NCBI GenBank assembly: GCA_964006375.1
Contig: OZ023262.1
Span: 193,413,907 to 193,477,906, forward strand
Length of the DNA stretch: 64,000 bases
Origin: Tillus elongatus
Lineage: Eukaryota; Arthropoda; Insecta; Coleoptera; Cleridae
Direction of reading: 5' to 3'
Shown: positions 1 to 11,280 of the stretch, piece by piece
How the letters are laid out: the number at the start of each line of letters is the position of its first letter
How positions within the stretch are numbered: position 1 is the stretch's first letter
Notes under the pieces: model-generated
Databases searched by the model: none
What the model was told of the DNA's origin: nothing
What the model saw: the letters and a program-made list of their open reading frames with translations, nothing else
Position numbers and translations under genes: made by a program

Positions 1-66
<66 letters not shown>

Positions 67-152
67 AAACATATAAAAATCGAAGAATTTTTCGAAATTC
101 AAAAGTCGCGATCTCCTCATGAGTACATTTTTTAAAGAAAATTCACTAAAAA
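1..152 (+). mobile_element. HINE-type element, 3' part (AT tract plus 3' block)
   Basis: An (AT)n tract fills bases 1-64 and is followed by the family 3' block, which ends near 152 in AAAATTCACTAAAAA. Compared with the complete copy at 58,296-58,899 this copy lacks the middle of the 3' block (the stretch with GGGTTCTAG and TTCGCGCTCATTTG), and its hairpin left arm is degraded. The 5' half lies outside the window. The HINE assignment rests on layout, not on a database match. Confidence 0.6.
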
Positions 153-1163
153 GGCTTGTGCGATAGTACATATTTTTCTCTATAAATGAAAGGGCAGCCT
201 TTTTAAGCGTTGTCTTTCAACATGAATATATTTCTGATATTTCAAAGCAAGTACATCAAAAGCAAGAAAATCATTCTACAGTTTATCTTTTTTTATGCCA
301 AAAAGTTTTTGATTACAGAGAGAAAAACAATTTTAAAATTGTAAATTTTACGCTATGTATCTTTTCGTTATTAAAAATTGTAGTAGGATAAGTCTCTTAA
401 ATCGTAATATTGTTAAGTCAAATCGTAATACTTTGAGACTAGAGATCGTCGCCTTCTGTCTTGTGCCTAATTAGTTACGATATAGGTATGCTCTATACAT
501 TTGCTAAAATATGATTTATTTCTTGTTTGAAAGTTTGCATTTTGGGAGTATTAAGAGACCAATCATCATATGCATACCTGCACCGAGGTCAGAATGCAGC
601 GTATCCTCAAAAATCAATAAAATATTCTCAATTATTTCCTTGCTTTCAAACATCCTATAACACATGATATTCAATCCCACGTATATAGACCTCTCGGCAA
701 AGAGAATGTGGTTCGGGAGACCATAATGAAATGTAATAAAATATAAAGCAATAAAATATAATGACAAAACGAATTAATACATAACACTTTTTTCCAGTAC
801 ATATGTATATATTCGACTAGATTTGTTATTATCACATTATATCATTTCGCGTGAGAAGAAGATATGTAACCACAAATATATATTTCAAGAAGTCACGTAT
901 GAAACATCACTGAACCGCAAATAGATTCTCTAACTGCCATAACTGCATCGTATATGAACCGAGATATTTGAATTCTCAACAACGTTGTGTAGTTTGTTTC
1001 CTGAATGAAAACCATTCGAATCAATCACTTGACTGAAGTAACTGTCAATGCGATTTTGGATACCCATGTTCCTTTAAATAAGAATCACGGGAAATTGATA
1101 CTTTGTTCAAAATATACATTATATGTTATCAATACAATACTTTTACTTAAGTAAATAAATAAA
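153..1163. other. no recognisable feature
   Basis: AT-rich sequence without a convincing reading frame, tandem array or inverted repeat. The longest open frame (minus, 516-767, 83 codons) has no recognisable domain. Given the exon downstream it may be intronic DNA of the ZP gene, which is inference only. Confidence 0.5.
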
Positions 1164-1400
1164 GTCTGGACGCAACAAGTGAATTTTCATAAAAAGGTTT
1201 TTAATAGCAAATATGAATTTTTGTAATAAAAGCAGGCATCAAATTTGGTTACCAGTATAATCTATATAGTACAACCAACGTACCATATTTCATCGAAATA
1301 ACTTGGTGGTTTAAAAAGGTACAAAAACTGGTCCAATTTTCCTGGCCAATGAACCTCTTCAAGTTATTTACTCACCTGACAAGATATAATTTTGTATTAA
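1164..1400 (+). mobile_element. HINE-type element, 5' block
   Basis: Begins AAAGTCTGGACGCAACAAGTG and continues with the family phrases AAACTGGTCCAATTTTCCTG and GAACCTCTTCAAG seen at 44,646, 45,145 and 58,296. The subterminal GTGAATTTTCAT is present. The next 460 bp (1,401-1,864) do not match other copies, so its link to the AT tract at 1,865 is uncertain. Confidence 0.55.
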
Positions 1401-1860
1401 AATTGTCAAACAAAAAACTGAAAGAAAATGTAGAAGTGATTCCTACATGATTCATGGTATGCGATTATAAATGTAAATATATCCAACACTAAAGTCTGCC
1501 TAAAAAGCTTGAAGCAGAGGGCATGCCCTTCACTTCTGAAACACAAAATACAGGCTGTTCGATTTGAAAAAAATTGAGTTACGGCAGTTTGAATTTTTTC
1601 AAATTCATTCAGTATTTGAGAGCGACCTGTATACGACATCTCAATTTTTTTCTATAGACAATATAAACGAAAACCTGTCTGAACGTGTCATTTTCATGGG
1701 ACTCCAGATGATTGGTAAAAACTCCATATCATAATTTTTAATATGTACTAAAAATTGCAAAACAAACGAAATACCACGAAAATATGAACGGTGTCAGTTT
1801 TTTCTCCTCACAAGCTTGTATTACAATTCGATGGATGCAATGCAATAATATAAGAGGTCG

Positions 1861-1864
<4 letters not shown>

Positions 1865-1944
<80 letters not shown>
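1865..1944. repeat. (AT)n microsatellite
   Basis: About 40 pure AT units. It abuts the left end of an inverted-repeat element, and another AT tract continues beyond that element's right end at 2,744, so the element appears to have split one tract. Confidence 0.95.
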
Positions 1945-1945
<1 letters not shown>

Positions 1946-1952
<7 letters not shown>

Positions 1953-2739
1953 GTTGTAAATAAATAAGTACGAAAATATTCAAAGGGCGATTCTTTGTCG
2001 AAAAATAGGGGGGTTCTTTCATATGAAAAAATTTAATTTGAGGATCCCTTGTTCAGATACAGCCCCTTGAAGAGGGCGTCAAAAGAGCCGTTTTCAGTTT
2101 TTTTTCAAAAACGACGAAAGTTACGAAAATGAATACGAGCGGACTTTCTCTGCAACAGAGAGAGGACTTATTGACGATTTCCGTGATGTTCCTCTATGGT
2201 TGCAAAGGGTAGAAAAAGACACCCCTAAAATTTTTCCTCATGAAACTTTTTTCCTGATCCACATTGTGCAATAAGAACATTTGTTTTGGATAACTTGATT
2301 CATTTTCAACAAAAGAGCCCTCTTGTAATTTTTCCGTAAAGTCAACTGTTTCTGAGAAAAAAAAATTATTATCAAGCACATGGTATGATTCGCATAAAAT
2401 GACATGTTATTCAAATTTGATTGTATCTATTAGGCGTCTGTCATGTTGCCATTTTATTATGATAACTAAATTGTTTTTGTTTTCTACATAATATGTTTAT
2501 TGTTTGAGTGACAGTGTGTGTAAAGGCTCTGTTGAGCGAATTTGTTAAGATGGTTTATACAAGCGCAGAAATGACCGACATCCTTTTTGGAAAAAAAATT
2601 GAAAACGACTCTTTTGACGCCCTCTTCAAGGGGCTGTATCTGAACAAGGGATGCTCAATGGAATTTTTTCATATGAAAGACCGCCCATATTTTTAGACAA
2701 GGAATCACCCCTTCATTTTTTTCGCACTTATTTATTTAC

Positions 2740-2743
<4 letters not shown>
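1946..2743. mobile_element. MITE-like DNA transposon inserted in (AT)n
   Basis: The two ends are inverted copies of about 185 bp. The left arm reads GGTTGTAAATAAATAAGT from 1,952; the right arm read on the minus strand begins GGGTGTAAATAAATAAGTG. Both arms share CCCCTTGAAGAGGGCGTC and a run near TCATATGAAAAAATT. (AT)n on both sides fits TA-target insertion. No transposase frame is visible, so this is a non-autonomous element of the Tc1/mariner type by target preference. The first few bases of the left end differ from the right. Confidence 0.75.

Positions 2744-2815
<72 letters not shown>
2744..2815. repeat. (AT)n microsatellite
   Basis: About 36 AT units, the right-hand remainder of the tract split by the inverted-repeat element to its left. 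The sequence after it (AAACTTAAAGAGG) does not carry the HINE 3' block. Confidence 0.95.
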
Positions 2816-2819
<4 letters not shown>

Positions 2820-4295
2820 TAAAGAGGAAGTAACGTCGTCACTTGTTAGTTGCAAAAACTCAGAATCTCATTTCAGGGCATTCGACCTTGTGGCCCACTG
2901 ACTCAGTCAGGCCCAGCGGGAGATCACCTTTGTGTTCCCTGATTTTCCACATATTATGTGCTTATGGCCAACAGTCGGTCGCTACTCTATTTTCGGTCTA
3001 TGGTTCCGAATTAAAACAAATGCTGTCACGTCAAACGAGATTTCAATGATGTGATAGACACTGGAAAAATTATGTTTCCATCCACCTTTTTGAATAATCT
3101 AACGATGCCTCTTAACAAAATGACGATGTCATGTGACTTGTTGTCCCATGTTGTTGGAAAAATCCTTCCCTTAATTCGTTGTCGTGAACTTAGTCTAGGG
3201 ATGAAGTCAAAATTTCCTCTATATATCGCTAACATATGAGGTTTCCTGCAATTCAATGTTATTAAGACAGATTTATCATTTGAGAAGAAAAATGTATCCC
3301 CTAAAAAATATTGTTCTTTCGCTGATTCCTGTCCATGAGTCAAATTTTTTGTGGATGAAGTGGAGCTCAGAAAATAAATGTCGGTTTTCACTCCTCCAAA
3401 GACGCATATTTTATACTCTACATGGCCAGGCAGGTGGAATTACGCCTTGACGAAGAAAAACATTGTATGAAATGCCCTTTCTATGCCACTGAACCTAATT
3501 AATCAATTAAATCATGTGCAAAAAGATCATTTAGGGGTATAGTATGTTGATAACATCTCATGTAAGGATTTTTGTCGGCAAGTGCGCATGCGCAGATCTT
3601 TACCAACTTTTTTTGGCACGTTCCATAAGAAATTTTTGTGCGAAAGTGCTCTTAGAGATCTTGATGGAGTTATTTCGATTACCTGTCACACTTGCTCCAG
3701 AACTCCTGGATTGCAATTTTATGCTCGCCCATTTCCTTCTTAACGTTTTACAGATCGTGTCTGCCAAAACATTTCAAGGGTGTTCTGTAAAACCTGACAA
3801 AAATCATCATAAACGATGAGCTGATCAGGAAACTGTACACGAACTTCAGCCCAACATCATGTGGTTGAATAAGTTCACACACCATCCACTTTTAGCCCAT
3901 TTAGAAAATACATCTCACTTAAGAAAACTTTCTGCAGGTCATTGCAAACATGTTCAATCTGACAACGCCGCTCAGAACAACGCCAGAATAAACACAAACT
4001 GTAATAGAAGTAAATGACGATGGCGAATTCGACAATATCGTACTTTAAAAACTGCAAATATGTTATAACAAAATAATGTCAAACTCAACATAAATGAATA
4101 ACGATGGAATTGGAAAACCGAGCTCACGCGGTTTCTGTTTTGGAATTTTCCATGGCACTGTGAGGGGAGAATTCTGTTGATCGCTGGTTATTTATATTCT
4201 AAGATTATTCTTTTTAACATCATTAACCTTCACATGAAATTTGTTGTTACTTATTAGTACGGCAAGTGTATTTCAACGATTTTTTTTATTTACAG
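2816..4295. other. probable intron upstream of the ZP exon
   Basis: No recognised gene. Open frames such as minus 3,026-3,391 (121 codons) and plus 3,544-3,819 show no domain I know. The segment ends in a pyrimidine-rich tract and AG at 4,294-4,295, a good splice acceptor for the exon that follows, so at least its right end is probably intron. Upstream exons of the gene were not found. Confidence 0.5.
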
Positions 4296-4844
4296 ATACT
4301 TTTATCACATTTTGACGCCTTCAAGTTTCCCTCATCCGAAGTAGTCCAGTTCCGTGCTTTGGTCACCCCTTGTATGCCGACTTGCGAACCAGTTCAATGC
4401 GACCAAGAAGACAGCACTGGTGAATTACGTTCAGTCATCTCCTACGGCAAACGCAGAAGACGTCGTTCAACCTCAGCAGAATCTCGTGATGATCTTCTTC
4501 TGGTGCAATCTATTCAGATAACAGACAAATTTGGCTTTGAACAAGATAATAACAAAACCGGCCGACCAACACTAGGAAGCGAAGCCATGTTCTTACCTAC
4601 AGCAGAACCAGGATTATGCATAAACTTTGCTGGTCTTATTGTAGCCGCGGCTGTCTTCCTGTCAGCACAGCTGGCTATCATCGCAGCTTGGACATTCATC
4701 TGGCAGAGGAGGCGTTCAAACGGTAAATTAAGTCAAGATGGCATGTCAATCAACGTCAGTTTACCTTCAGGTCTCGGATCCAGTCGCACAGACAGCCTCT
4801 GCAAGCTCTACGAGGGAGGTTACAGCCATTCCCGTCGGTTTTAG
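4296..4844 (+). CDS. ZP-domain transmembrane protein, terminal exon
   Basis: ZP-domain proteins of arthropods are apical membrane or extracellular-matrix proteins that polymerise at cuticle-facing surfaces after proprotein cleavage. The exon opens in phase 0 after the acceptor TTTTTTTATTTACAG and runs 182 codons to TAG at 4,842. Residues 1-45 look like the end of a ZP-C subdomain (VQFRALVTPCMPTCEPVQC, cysteines at 26, 30 and 35). A polybasic furin-type site GKRRRRRS follows at 51-58, then a linker, a single membrane helix at about 110-136 (LIVAAAVFLSAQLAII) and a basic, Ser-rich cytoplasmic tail ending SHSRRF. This order is diagnostic for cuticular ZP proteins of the dusky/miniature/trynity kind, but I cannot tell which paralogue. 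There is no start codon in the exon; earlier exons are unseen or outside the window. Confidence 0.85.
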   Translation: MLLSHFDAFKFPSSEVVQFRALVTPCMPTCEPVQCDQEDSTGELRSVISYGKRRRRRSTSAESRDDLLLVQSIQITDKFGFEQDNNKTGRPTLGSEAMFLPTAEPGLCINFAGLIVAAAVFLSAQLAIIAAWTFIWQRRRSNGKLSQDGMSINVSLPSGLGSSRTDSLCKLYEGGYSHSRRF

Positions 4845-6440
4845 GAGCCTCCAGGTCATGTAGTTGTTTTCAGATGCAATAATTCAGCGCAGTTTCGACA
4901 GTCGAGGATATCGCGTGTGATATATAATTTAAATGTGTACTAGTTTGCAAATTATGAACGTCACTATTTACGTCGCCTGAATCCGCTGTGTTTAATCAAC
5001 AATTGGTTACGAACTACTATATGAAATTCGCGCATAACTCAGATTTGTATGCGTTCTAACATATTCTGGGCAAATGAGGCAAGTGAATTAAAAGCGAAAG
5101 ATTAACTAGCCTAAAGCATCTAGCATCATACTAATTAAGCTCATTGATGAATGTGAAAGTACAAGCTTTGAAATTAGAACACAAAGGTTAACTGAATTTA
5201 AATAATTTTCTGGTTTTAAAGAAATACTACGACTAAACTCACTGGGTCCAAAATTCGACAGGGTTTATTATAAAAATACTAGAGTTAAACGAATCGGGGA
5301 GTCATTTGTCCTCTAAATTAATTTTGCATATCAATATTATACGGATTGCAAACATTTTTATTTTAAAAAGGTTATTTAGAGTTTAACTGTTCGCTTTGAT
5401 GCATTGCTGTTATTTGATTAGGATATAGTTGATTAGTAGTAAGACGATTATCGTGTTTCGAACACTGATTCATTAAACAGGTTGCCATCAGCCCTCACCT
5501 GCCATGCATAAAGCAACATTAACCAGTGAGTAATGCAGTAGGTAACCTTTAGGTCAGTGTTCATAATGCGGTGATTCCCTTAAACTTTTCTACTTGTCAG
5601 ATAAGCCTTCAGTTGCAATATTATTTATCGCTAATAGAGTATGCAATCCTAGTACTATGTATCCAGACGTGACTTATAAAGTAATTAGCTAAGTACGAAT
5701 TCATGACAGTAACTTATATATTCTCTATCGCAATTTTAGAGTAATTCTCATTTAGTTTAAGGAAATAGTTACGGCGTAATTAAAGATATGTAAGTAACCC
5801 GTTGTGCCTCAAATTACGTACAGTTATCTTATACTGTTCAATGCAAGAGAATAGCTTATGGTTCAGGTTTGAATATACGTAATAACAAATTTGCAATAAA
5901 TTAATGTTAAAGCAATTAGTATTGAAGTCGAATGGCGTGGCGGTTAAAGGATTCTAGGACGATCTAGCGCGAATGAAAGTGATAAGTTTATATCCTAAAC
6001 CTGAATGAAAGTTGAATGAAAGTGTATTTAAATGCTTGTCCTAGTTTCCTAGCTGCTAGTGAATAGTCTTGCCTAGGTAAGCAATAGCAAAACTGTTCAC
6101 AAATACGCTTCATTATTATTATACATACCATAATGTTTAATCTATTTTAGTAATTACAATTTTCTTTTGTAAGCTATGATATGTATCTCGTGACAAAAGT
6201 TTTAAAATATATCAATTATTATACTGACTTTTATTTTTATTTAAAAAAAACTTAATATCCCTCTTTTTAAAATTCCAGAATGAACCTGTGTAATTATAGG
6301 CAATAATCAAACAACCTAAATCGTAAAAAAATACACCAATTAGCTAATGATTCAGTGTACTTTAGCCTTAGACTAATTAAAGTAGATAATAAATTGAAGA
6401 GGATTAAACGAGTAATTGCAGTCTCTTGATAAATAGTAAT
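4845..6440. other. likely 3' UTR or flank of the ZP gene; no other feature seen
   Basis: Low-repeat AT-rich DNA after the ZP stop codon. AATAAA occurs near 5,895 (GCAATAAATTAATG), but nothing fixes the real polyadenylation site. No open frame with recognisable content was found. Confidence 0.4.
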
Positions 6441-6444
6441 CTCG

Positions 6445-6580
6445 TGGAAAAAGTAAAGGAATTAAGATATTTAGGAAGACTGTTTGCAAACCACGAAAGA
6501 TAAGATGCTGAGATACAAAATAGGGTAAATGCAGGCAGAAAGGTACTGGGAGCTCTGACCACTGTAGCTAAGAGTGAATG
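6445..6580 (+). pseudogene. LINE reverse transcriptase fragment (post-palm region)
   Basis: One frame reads VKELRYLGRLFANHER, a stop, then DAEIQNRVNAGRKVLGAL. This is the segment after the RT palm in a widespread group of LINE RTs, where a YLG motif is followed by an E-I-x-x-R-I-x-A-G helix. Only about 45 codons survive. The fragment at 8,118-8,280 looks like the C-terminal end of the same kind of ORF in the same orientation. Confidence 0.6.
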
Positions 6581-7769
6581 TATATGTAAGATTACGCGAC
6601 GCTACGACTTCCCTGCTTCTAGCTACATGAAAGCTGTCAATCTCCACAATTCCCTCAATATGCAACGGAGGCCTAAGCAAAGCTCGAGCATAGAGATATC
6701 TCAGAGGGGTTTCGGTGTTCGGTACTTTGGGGGAGTTATTTTAACATGTGCGAGTAACTATTCAACAACCCGTTGCAAGGTTCTGGATGACATGAGTACT
6801 TAAGAGGGTAATTATGATGACTCGGTGACTTGAGACTACTGTCACAACAAAAGCACAAGGTTCCAGTTCATTAATCAATGTATTGACACAATACTGCCCA
6901 ACCAGAAGGTTTACCAGTACTAAACTGCTCCTATAAACGACAAGATATGAAGTCAAACAAAGTATTTTAGTTATCTAGTGATTATACAACTTGGTAAGTC
7001 AATAGTAACGTCAAGTAATAATGCCAGATATAATATTGACCCATATATTCACACATCAGTTAAACAGCAGCAGCACAAGTATTATGCATTAGTAAAAACA
7101 ATGTGCTGTAATAATAGCATATAGATAAACGTACAATAGGCCTGCATAATACATGGTGCTTAAACAACATAAGCTATTAACATGTTAATTACTTTTATGT
7201 GAGCTCACCAAAAAAAGGACATTCGGTACAATAACACGTTAGATATGGCAAAAATGAATCGCTTGAAGAGCCTAAACAACAATAATGTGGAACACGTAAC
7301 CTAAACTCCAGTTAATAAATTACGTGGCCCGTTGCCCCCTTGCAAAAGAAAACAATAACAAGATCCACTGGCTGTTCTAACTTACTTAAATAAACATCCA
7401 GAGGTGAAGCCTCCTTGTGGAGTAATGTTCCTATTGCCCATAAACAATAACATTAACGAACTTGTAGGTCAACGGGCTTAAAATAAGAACGTGAACGTTA
7501 TTAGTGGGGTTATATCTCCAGTACAAAGAGACATATTACTACATACAAGTTAAGTTAAACAATACTACGGAGAGGCTAAGGAAGTTTAAGTGATATTAAA
7601 GCTAGGTTATGGCTGACGATGACATTACAGGTCACTATTCGTCAAAGTAGCTTATCTGACTTGATAAAATAGCACTATAGTACAAAAAGGATATTTGACA
7701 AGGCAATTTATGCCACTAAAATTGCAGTAATACGCTGACAGAAAAACACATGAGATGGTGATTGTATAC
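6581..7769. other. no recognisable feature
   Basis: AT-rich, stop-filled sequence. It could be more LINE or intergenic decay but shows nothing I can assign. Confidence 0.4.
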
Positions 7770-8045
7770 TCATCCAGCCTCGGTCTCCAGGGGAATACTG
7801 ATCCTCGATACCCTAGACGGGTTCTCCAAGCTCACCCTAACCAGGCGAGATAACCCTGTCGATAAACGAAGCGGTCTGATCTACTACGAATCTCTAGCCA
7901 GCGTCCCGTCTGCATATTGCGGAGGTTCAGTGTTTGTTCTACAACGACCACCGCGAGCGTTCCTTTAGCATACAACGGCGACTGCTCCGTCGCTACTCTC
8001 GATGGCCCCAGACAATATCAACTCCAGTACCCGGTGTGTCACACC
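7770..8045. other. GC-richer segment of unknown origin
   Basis: Base composition rises clearly above its neighbours (for example CTCCAGGGGAATACTGATCC and CCGCGAGCGTTCC). A 68-codon open frame lies at 7,762-7,968 on plus without a known domain. The block ends near TACCCGGTGTGTCACACC. It may be the non-coding end of a retroelement, but no terminal repeat or partner copy was found in the window. Confidence 0.3.
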
Positions 8046-8117
8046 ATCGACGATTACTTATTACTTATACTGATATAGCAGCGACCAAATAATGCAACGT
8101 AGAAAAGTGTATTGAAA

Positions 8118-8280
8118 GAAAGTATGAAAGCAGCGTGTCTAGACGGTTTAGACCCATAGGACGAATGATAATGACAAGCAAAATTTGTAAAGAGCATGTA
8201 AGCGGTAAGAGATGCCTTGGAAGACCCAGCAAAGCGTGTTCGGATGTTGTGGGCGATATATTAAAGAAGAAAACGGTCTG
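8118..8280 (+). pseudogene. LINE ORF2 C-terminal fragment
   Basis: Reads RKYESSVSRRFRPIGRM, then GKRCLGRPSKACSDVVGDI and a stop. The G-K-R-x-x-G-R-P-x-K-x-W-x-D-V-V pattern is typical of the extreme C-terminus of many RTE/CR1-like LINE polymerases (the family W is C here). It probably belongs with the fragment at 6,445-6,580; the intervening 1.5 kb is unrecognised. Confidence 0.6.
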
Positions 8281-8910
8281 AAGTTTACGTAATAGGAGAG
8301 TGTTTATGCAGAGATGTGTGAATATAGACGAAAATAGCTTGTCGGGACAGAAGTGCATGAGGAAACATTGTTAATAAACAGCATAGACTTTGTGGTGGGT
8401 GTATCACCACTTTGTCGTAACCAGTGATCAGAGCGGGAGAGATACCAAAACAAGGGGAGTGAAAACACAAGAAAAGGAAATAAAAGAGCAAAATTCGTTC
8501 CTCACGAGGGTGGAAAAACAAAACGATATGCTAAAAGAACTAGTGATAAAAACAACCAAAGAAGTAAAGAAACCGCAAGTAATGACAAAAGACATTCCGA
8601 ACAGGAAAAATGAAGTTAAGACAGCGGTTGGTAAACTAGATGACTATACCAAACGTTTGCCTTTGGTGACAGAGTATATGGAGAAAATAACGAATGAGTT
8701 TAAAAAATTTACTGAGTCCTCAAAAGCGGGACATGAAAAGCGGCAAATGACCAATGTAAGTACACAAACAGCTGACAAACGACAAAGAAAAAATGGTAGA
8801 AAAGTTAGAGAGAGAGCTGGAGAGAGAAGTCGATGAAGCAAGTTGTCTAGAAATTATAAATACTAGTTGACTGGAAAAAGTCAACAAAAGTTGTCCATAC
8901 AGGCATCAAG

Positions 8911-9420
8911 GAATATCAAGAGAAATTTCCAAAATAATTATTATTAGGAAAGGAGAGGAGCAAGACGACTATAGTGTAACAAAGATTGTGGACCGTAATT
9001 CATAGGTGAAAAATGTTATAAGCAGGGGCAAGCTGTGAGCAGGAAAACGATATGTTGTGTAGAAACAAATGAAGTATTTCTTGGAGATGAGGGCTCTTGC
9101 CCTTTTGTTGATGACAGAGACAGTTCTAAAAGACACACATATATCATTATAACAATAGATGAAGAAGAAACTTCCGAAGATAAAATAAAGTTGCAAGATG
9201 GAATATCAAGAGAAATTTCCAAAATAATTATCCTTAGGAAAGGGGAAGAGCAAGACGACTATAGTGTAACAAAGATTGTGGACCGTAATTCATAGGTGAA
9301 AATGTTATAAGCAGGGGCAAGCTGTGAGCAGGAAACCGTTATGTTGTGTAGAAACAAATAAAGTCTTTCTATGAGATGGGGACTCTTGCCATTTTGTTGA
9401 TGACAGAGGCAGTTCTAAAA

Positions 9421-9463
<43 letters not shown>

Positions 9464-9518
9464 TTATAACAATAGATAAGGACGAAACTTCCGAAGATAA
9501 AATAAAGGTGAAAGGTGG
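8911..9518. repeat. Tandem duplication, about 290 bp x 2
   Basis: Both units begin GAATATCAAGAGAAATTTCC (8,911 and 9,201) and end with GAAGATAAAATAAAG. Apart from scattered substitutions they match along their length. The second unit is about 28 bp longer because of an (AT)n expansion. Confidence 0.9.
9424..9461. repeat. (AT)n microsatellite inside the second duplicate
   Basis: About 19 AT units between AAAGAC and TCATTATAACAATAG. The first duplicate has only ACACACATATATCATTAT at the same place. Confidence 0.95.
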
Positions 9519-10270
9519 TTTGCAGAAGTCATAGCGAATAGTAAAGGAGGAGAAGCGCAATGTACACTAATGGTGTACAAGACCCTACTAAAAGAAATAT
9601 TCTAGAATATGTAACGAGCAAAGCCTACAAATAACATAATAAGACAAACGAGGGAACAATAATTATATAGCCACTAGCCGGAAAGTCCTATGCTGACATA
9701 ATCAGAAGGCTCAAAAGCGAGCAAAGAATGAAGCACAGTAGCAGGTGTTTTAAGAACAATTTACTAAAAAAAACTGTAAAGAGTGGTAAAAGTGCAAATA
9801 AGAGAGAAAAGGGAGACAGTCATGATACTTGATACAGATGAGAGAGCCGAGGAGGTGCTAAAAAAGGTCATGGGGCAAGGATAGGAGGAAAGCTTAGATG
9901 TTAAATTGTCAGATAATGTAAAGAAAATGGGCATAAGCATGCGTTTGTTACTTCGCAAGAGGATGCAGCCAGGCAGTTGCTGGAGAGTAAACAGTGAGAG
10001 AAGCGTGGCATAGATGGTGTGTAGGGGAATTGTATATAGTTGCCAAGTGTCATATGTGGTAGAGAATGGGACATATGGCAAAGGAATGCACAACAAAAGA
10101 CGCAGAAGAATTATGCCAGAAATGATGCGCGAAAGGTCACAAAAGAACGGAATGCAAAAATGTACATAGATGCTATATAAGCGATGCTGTGGAAAACAGA
10201 GCAGAGGTTATGAACTGTCCTAAGTACGGAGAACATGTACGGGTGCTACAGAAGGAGAAAACGGAAAGGT

Positions 10271-11158
10271 TAACAAAATTAAAATGAAAGTTATCAAAGT
10301 AAATATGGATAGGAACAAAAGGGCGATTGGGTGTATTGATAAACAAATGTAATAGAGAAGACATAAGAGAAATAATGAAACGAAAGCAGAAGGAATAGAA
10401 GATGTAGAAGTTTTGAGAACAGGACGTAGACGTCGTGAAGCAATGGCTTCCGCCACGTCTCTATGTGCCAAACGGGTAGTTAGTGAGTAGTCCCGACTTG
10501 GAGGGAAGGGGGGTCTCATAGTTCCGGTTGGTGTCAAATCGCGAAGGCGCCAAACACCGACCTGCGTTTATGCATTCCCTCCGCTATAAGAAAAAAACTC
10601 TTAATGAGAATCGCGTGACTAGTAGTAGCAGTAGTGGTTGTAGTAGTAGATAACATGAATACTAGGAAAAGTATGGGTGTAAACTACAAGCTAAGTAAAA
10701 CCAGTAATAAAAATCATGTCAAGACGAACACTAAGGTCAACCGCGTGATAATATGGTAGAAATTGCAGCAGCCTGTATATTCCAAATATCTTCATTAACT
10801 TTTTATCAGATAATTCGTTTATTGTGTTGTAACTTTGTCTGTTTCTTTTTCTCGTTTAACACACACCGTTATCAACAAATTTTCGAGGCTACCAGAGGTA
10901 CACGATTAGCGGCCAATTGAAACGAAGGCTTCGACTCCCGCCGCATCGATAAACCCTACTACTAGGGACAAGCCTGCTACTATAGCACCTACAACCATAC
11001 AAAAGTGAACAAGGAGGAAATCAGAGCTCTTTGTGGCATTTACATAAAGAGTTACAACCCCTTCTAGCATTTATATCAAGGGTTTGAGAGGGAGCAGTGC
11101 ATTTGTCAGCACCAATGTCCACAGCAGAGATCTTCGGTGGGCTGGAAAGTGTTGCTGA
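10271..11158. other. unassigned; possible LINE remnants and a GTA-rich run
   Basis: A GC-richer stretch at about 10,420-10,580 and an imperfect (GTA)n run at 10,622-10,651 are the only structure visible. No reading frame can be assigned. Confidence 0.35.
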
Positions 11159-11159
11159 G

Positions 11160-11280
11160 TGAAGATTAGAACCTGTGTTAACTTATATGTACACATTGGA
11201 GAAACCAAATCACCACAACACATTTTTCAGACCTAACGATCATTTCCCTAACAATGTAAACGTCATCAGAGAAATTAATA
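11160..11280 (-). mobile_element. PLE terminal-region copy with hammerhead-like core
   Basis: Read on the minus strand this is a diverged copy of the arm of the palindrome at 29,960-30,179. Shared phrases include GTTGTGGTGATTTGG, TCTCCAA.GTGTAC and ACAGGTTC. The core CTGATGA followed later by GAAA (11,275 down to 11,231) has the canonical CUGANGA / GAAA elements, but the stem between them is decayed. It lies about 830 bp downstream, in the same orientation, of the PLE endonuclease remnant at 12,105-12,308. Confidence 0.6.

Larger units (their letters stand above)
8390..10270 (+). pseudogene. Degraded LINE ORF1 (gag-like) with zinc knuckles
   Basis: The first 148 codons (8,390-8,836) are open and Lys/Glu-rich with a coiled-coil look (EKEIKEQNSFLTRVEKQND). 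After many breaks, 10,040-10,165 encodes two damaged CCHC knuckles: one read as C-H-M-W-stop-R-M-G-H-M-A-K-E-C, where W replaces the second Cys, and one as C-Q-K-stop-C-A-K-G-H-K-R-T-E-C. Two or three knuckles after a coiled region are usual in ORF1 of Jockey/I-type LINEs. A 290-bp tandem duplication with an AT microsatellite interrupts it at 8,911-9,518. No ORF2 is seen directly downstream. Confidence 0.55.

Noticed and set aside
3026..3391. 121-codon minus frame as a host gene
   Set aside because: No start context, no domain and no splice or neighbour support; its length is reachable by chance.
8285..8521. Minus frames at 8,065-8,521 rich in Leu, Phe and Ser
   Set aside because: Antisense to the LINE C-terminus and ORF1 remnant on the plus strand.
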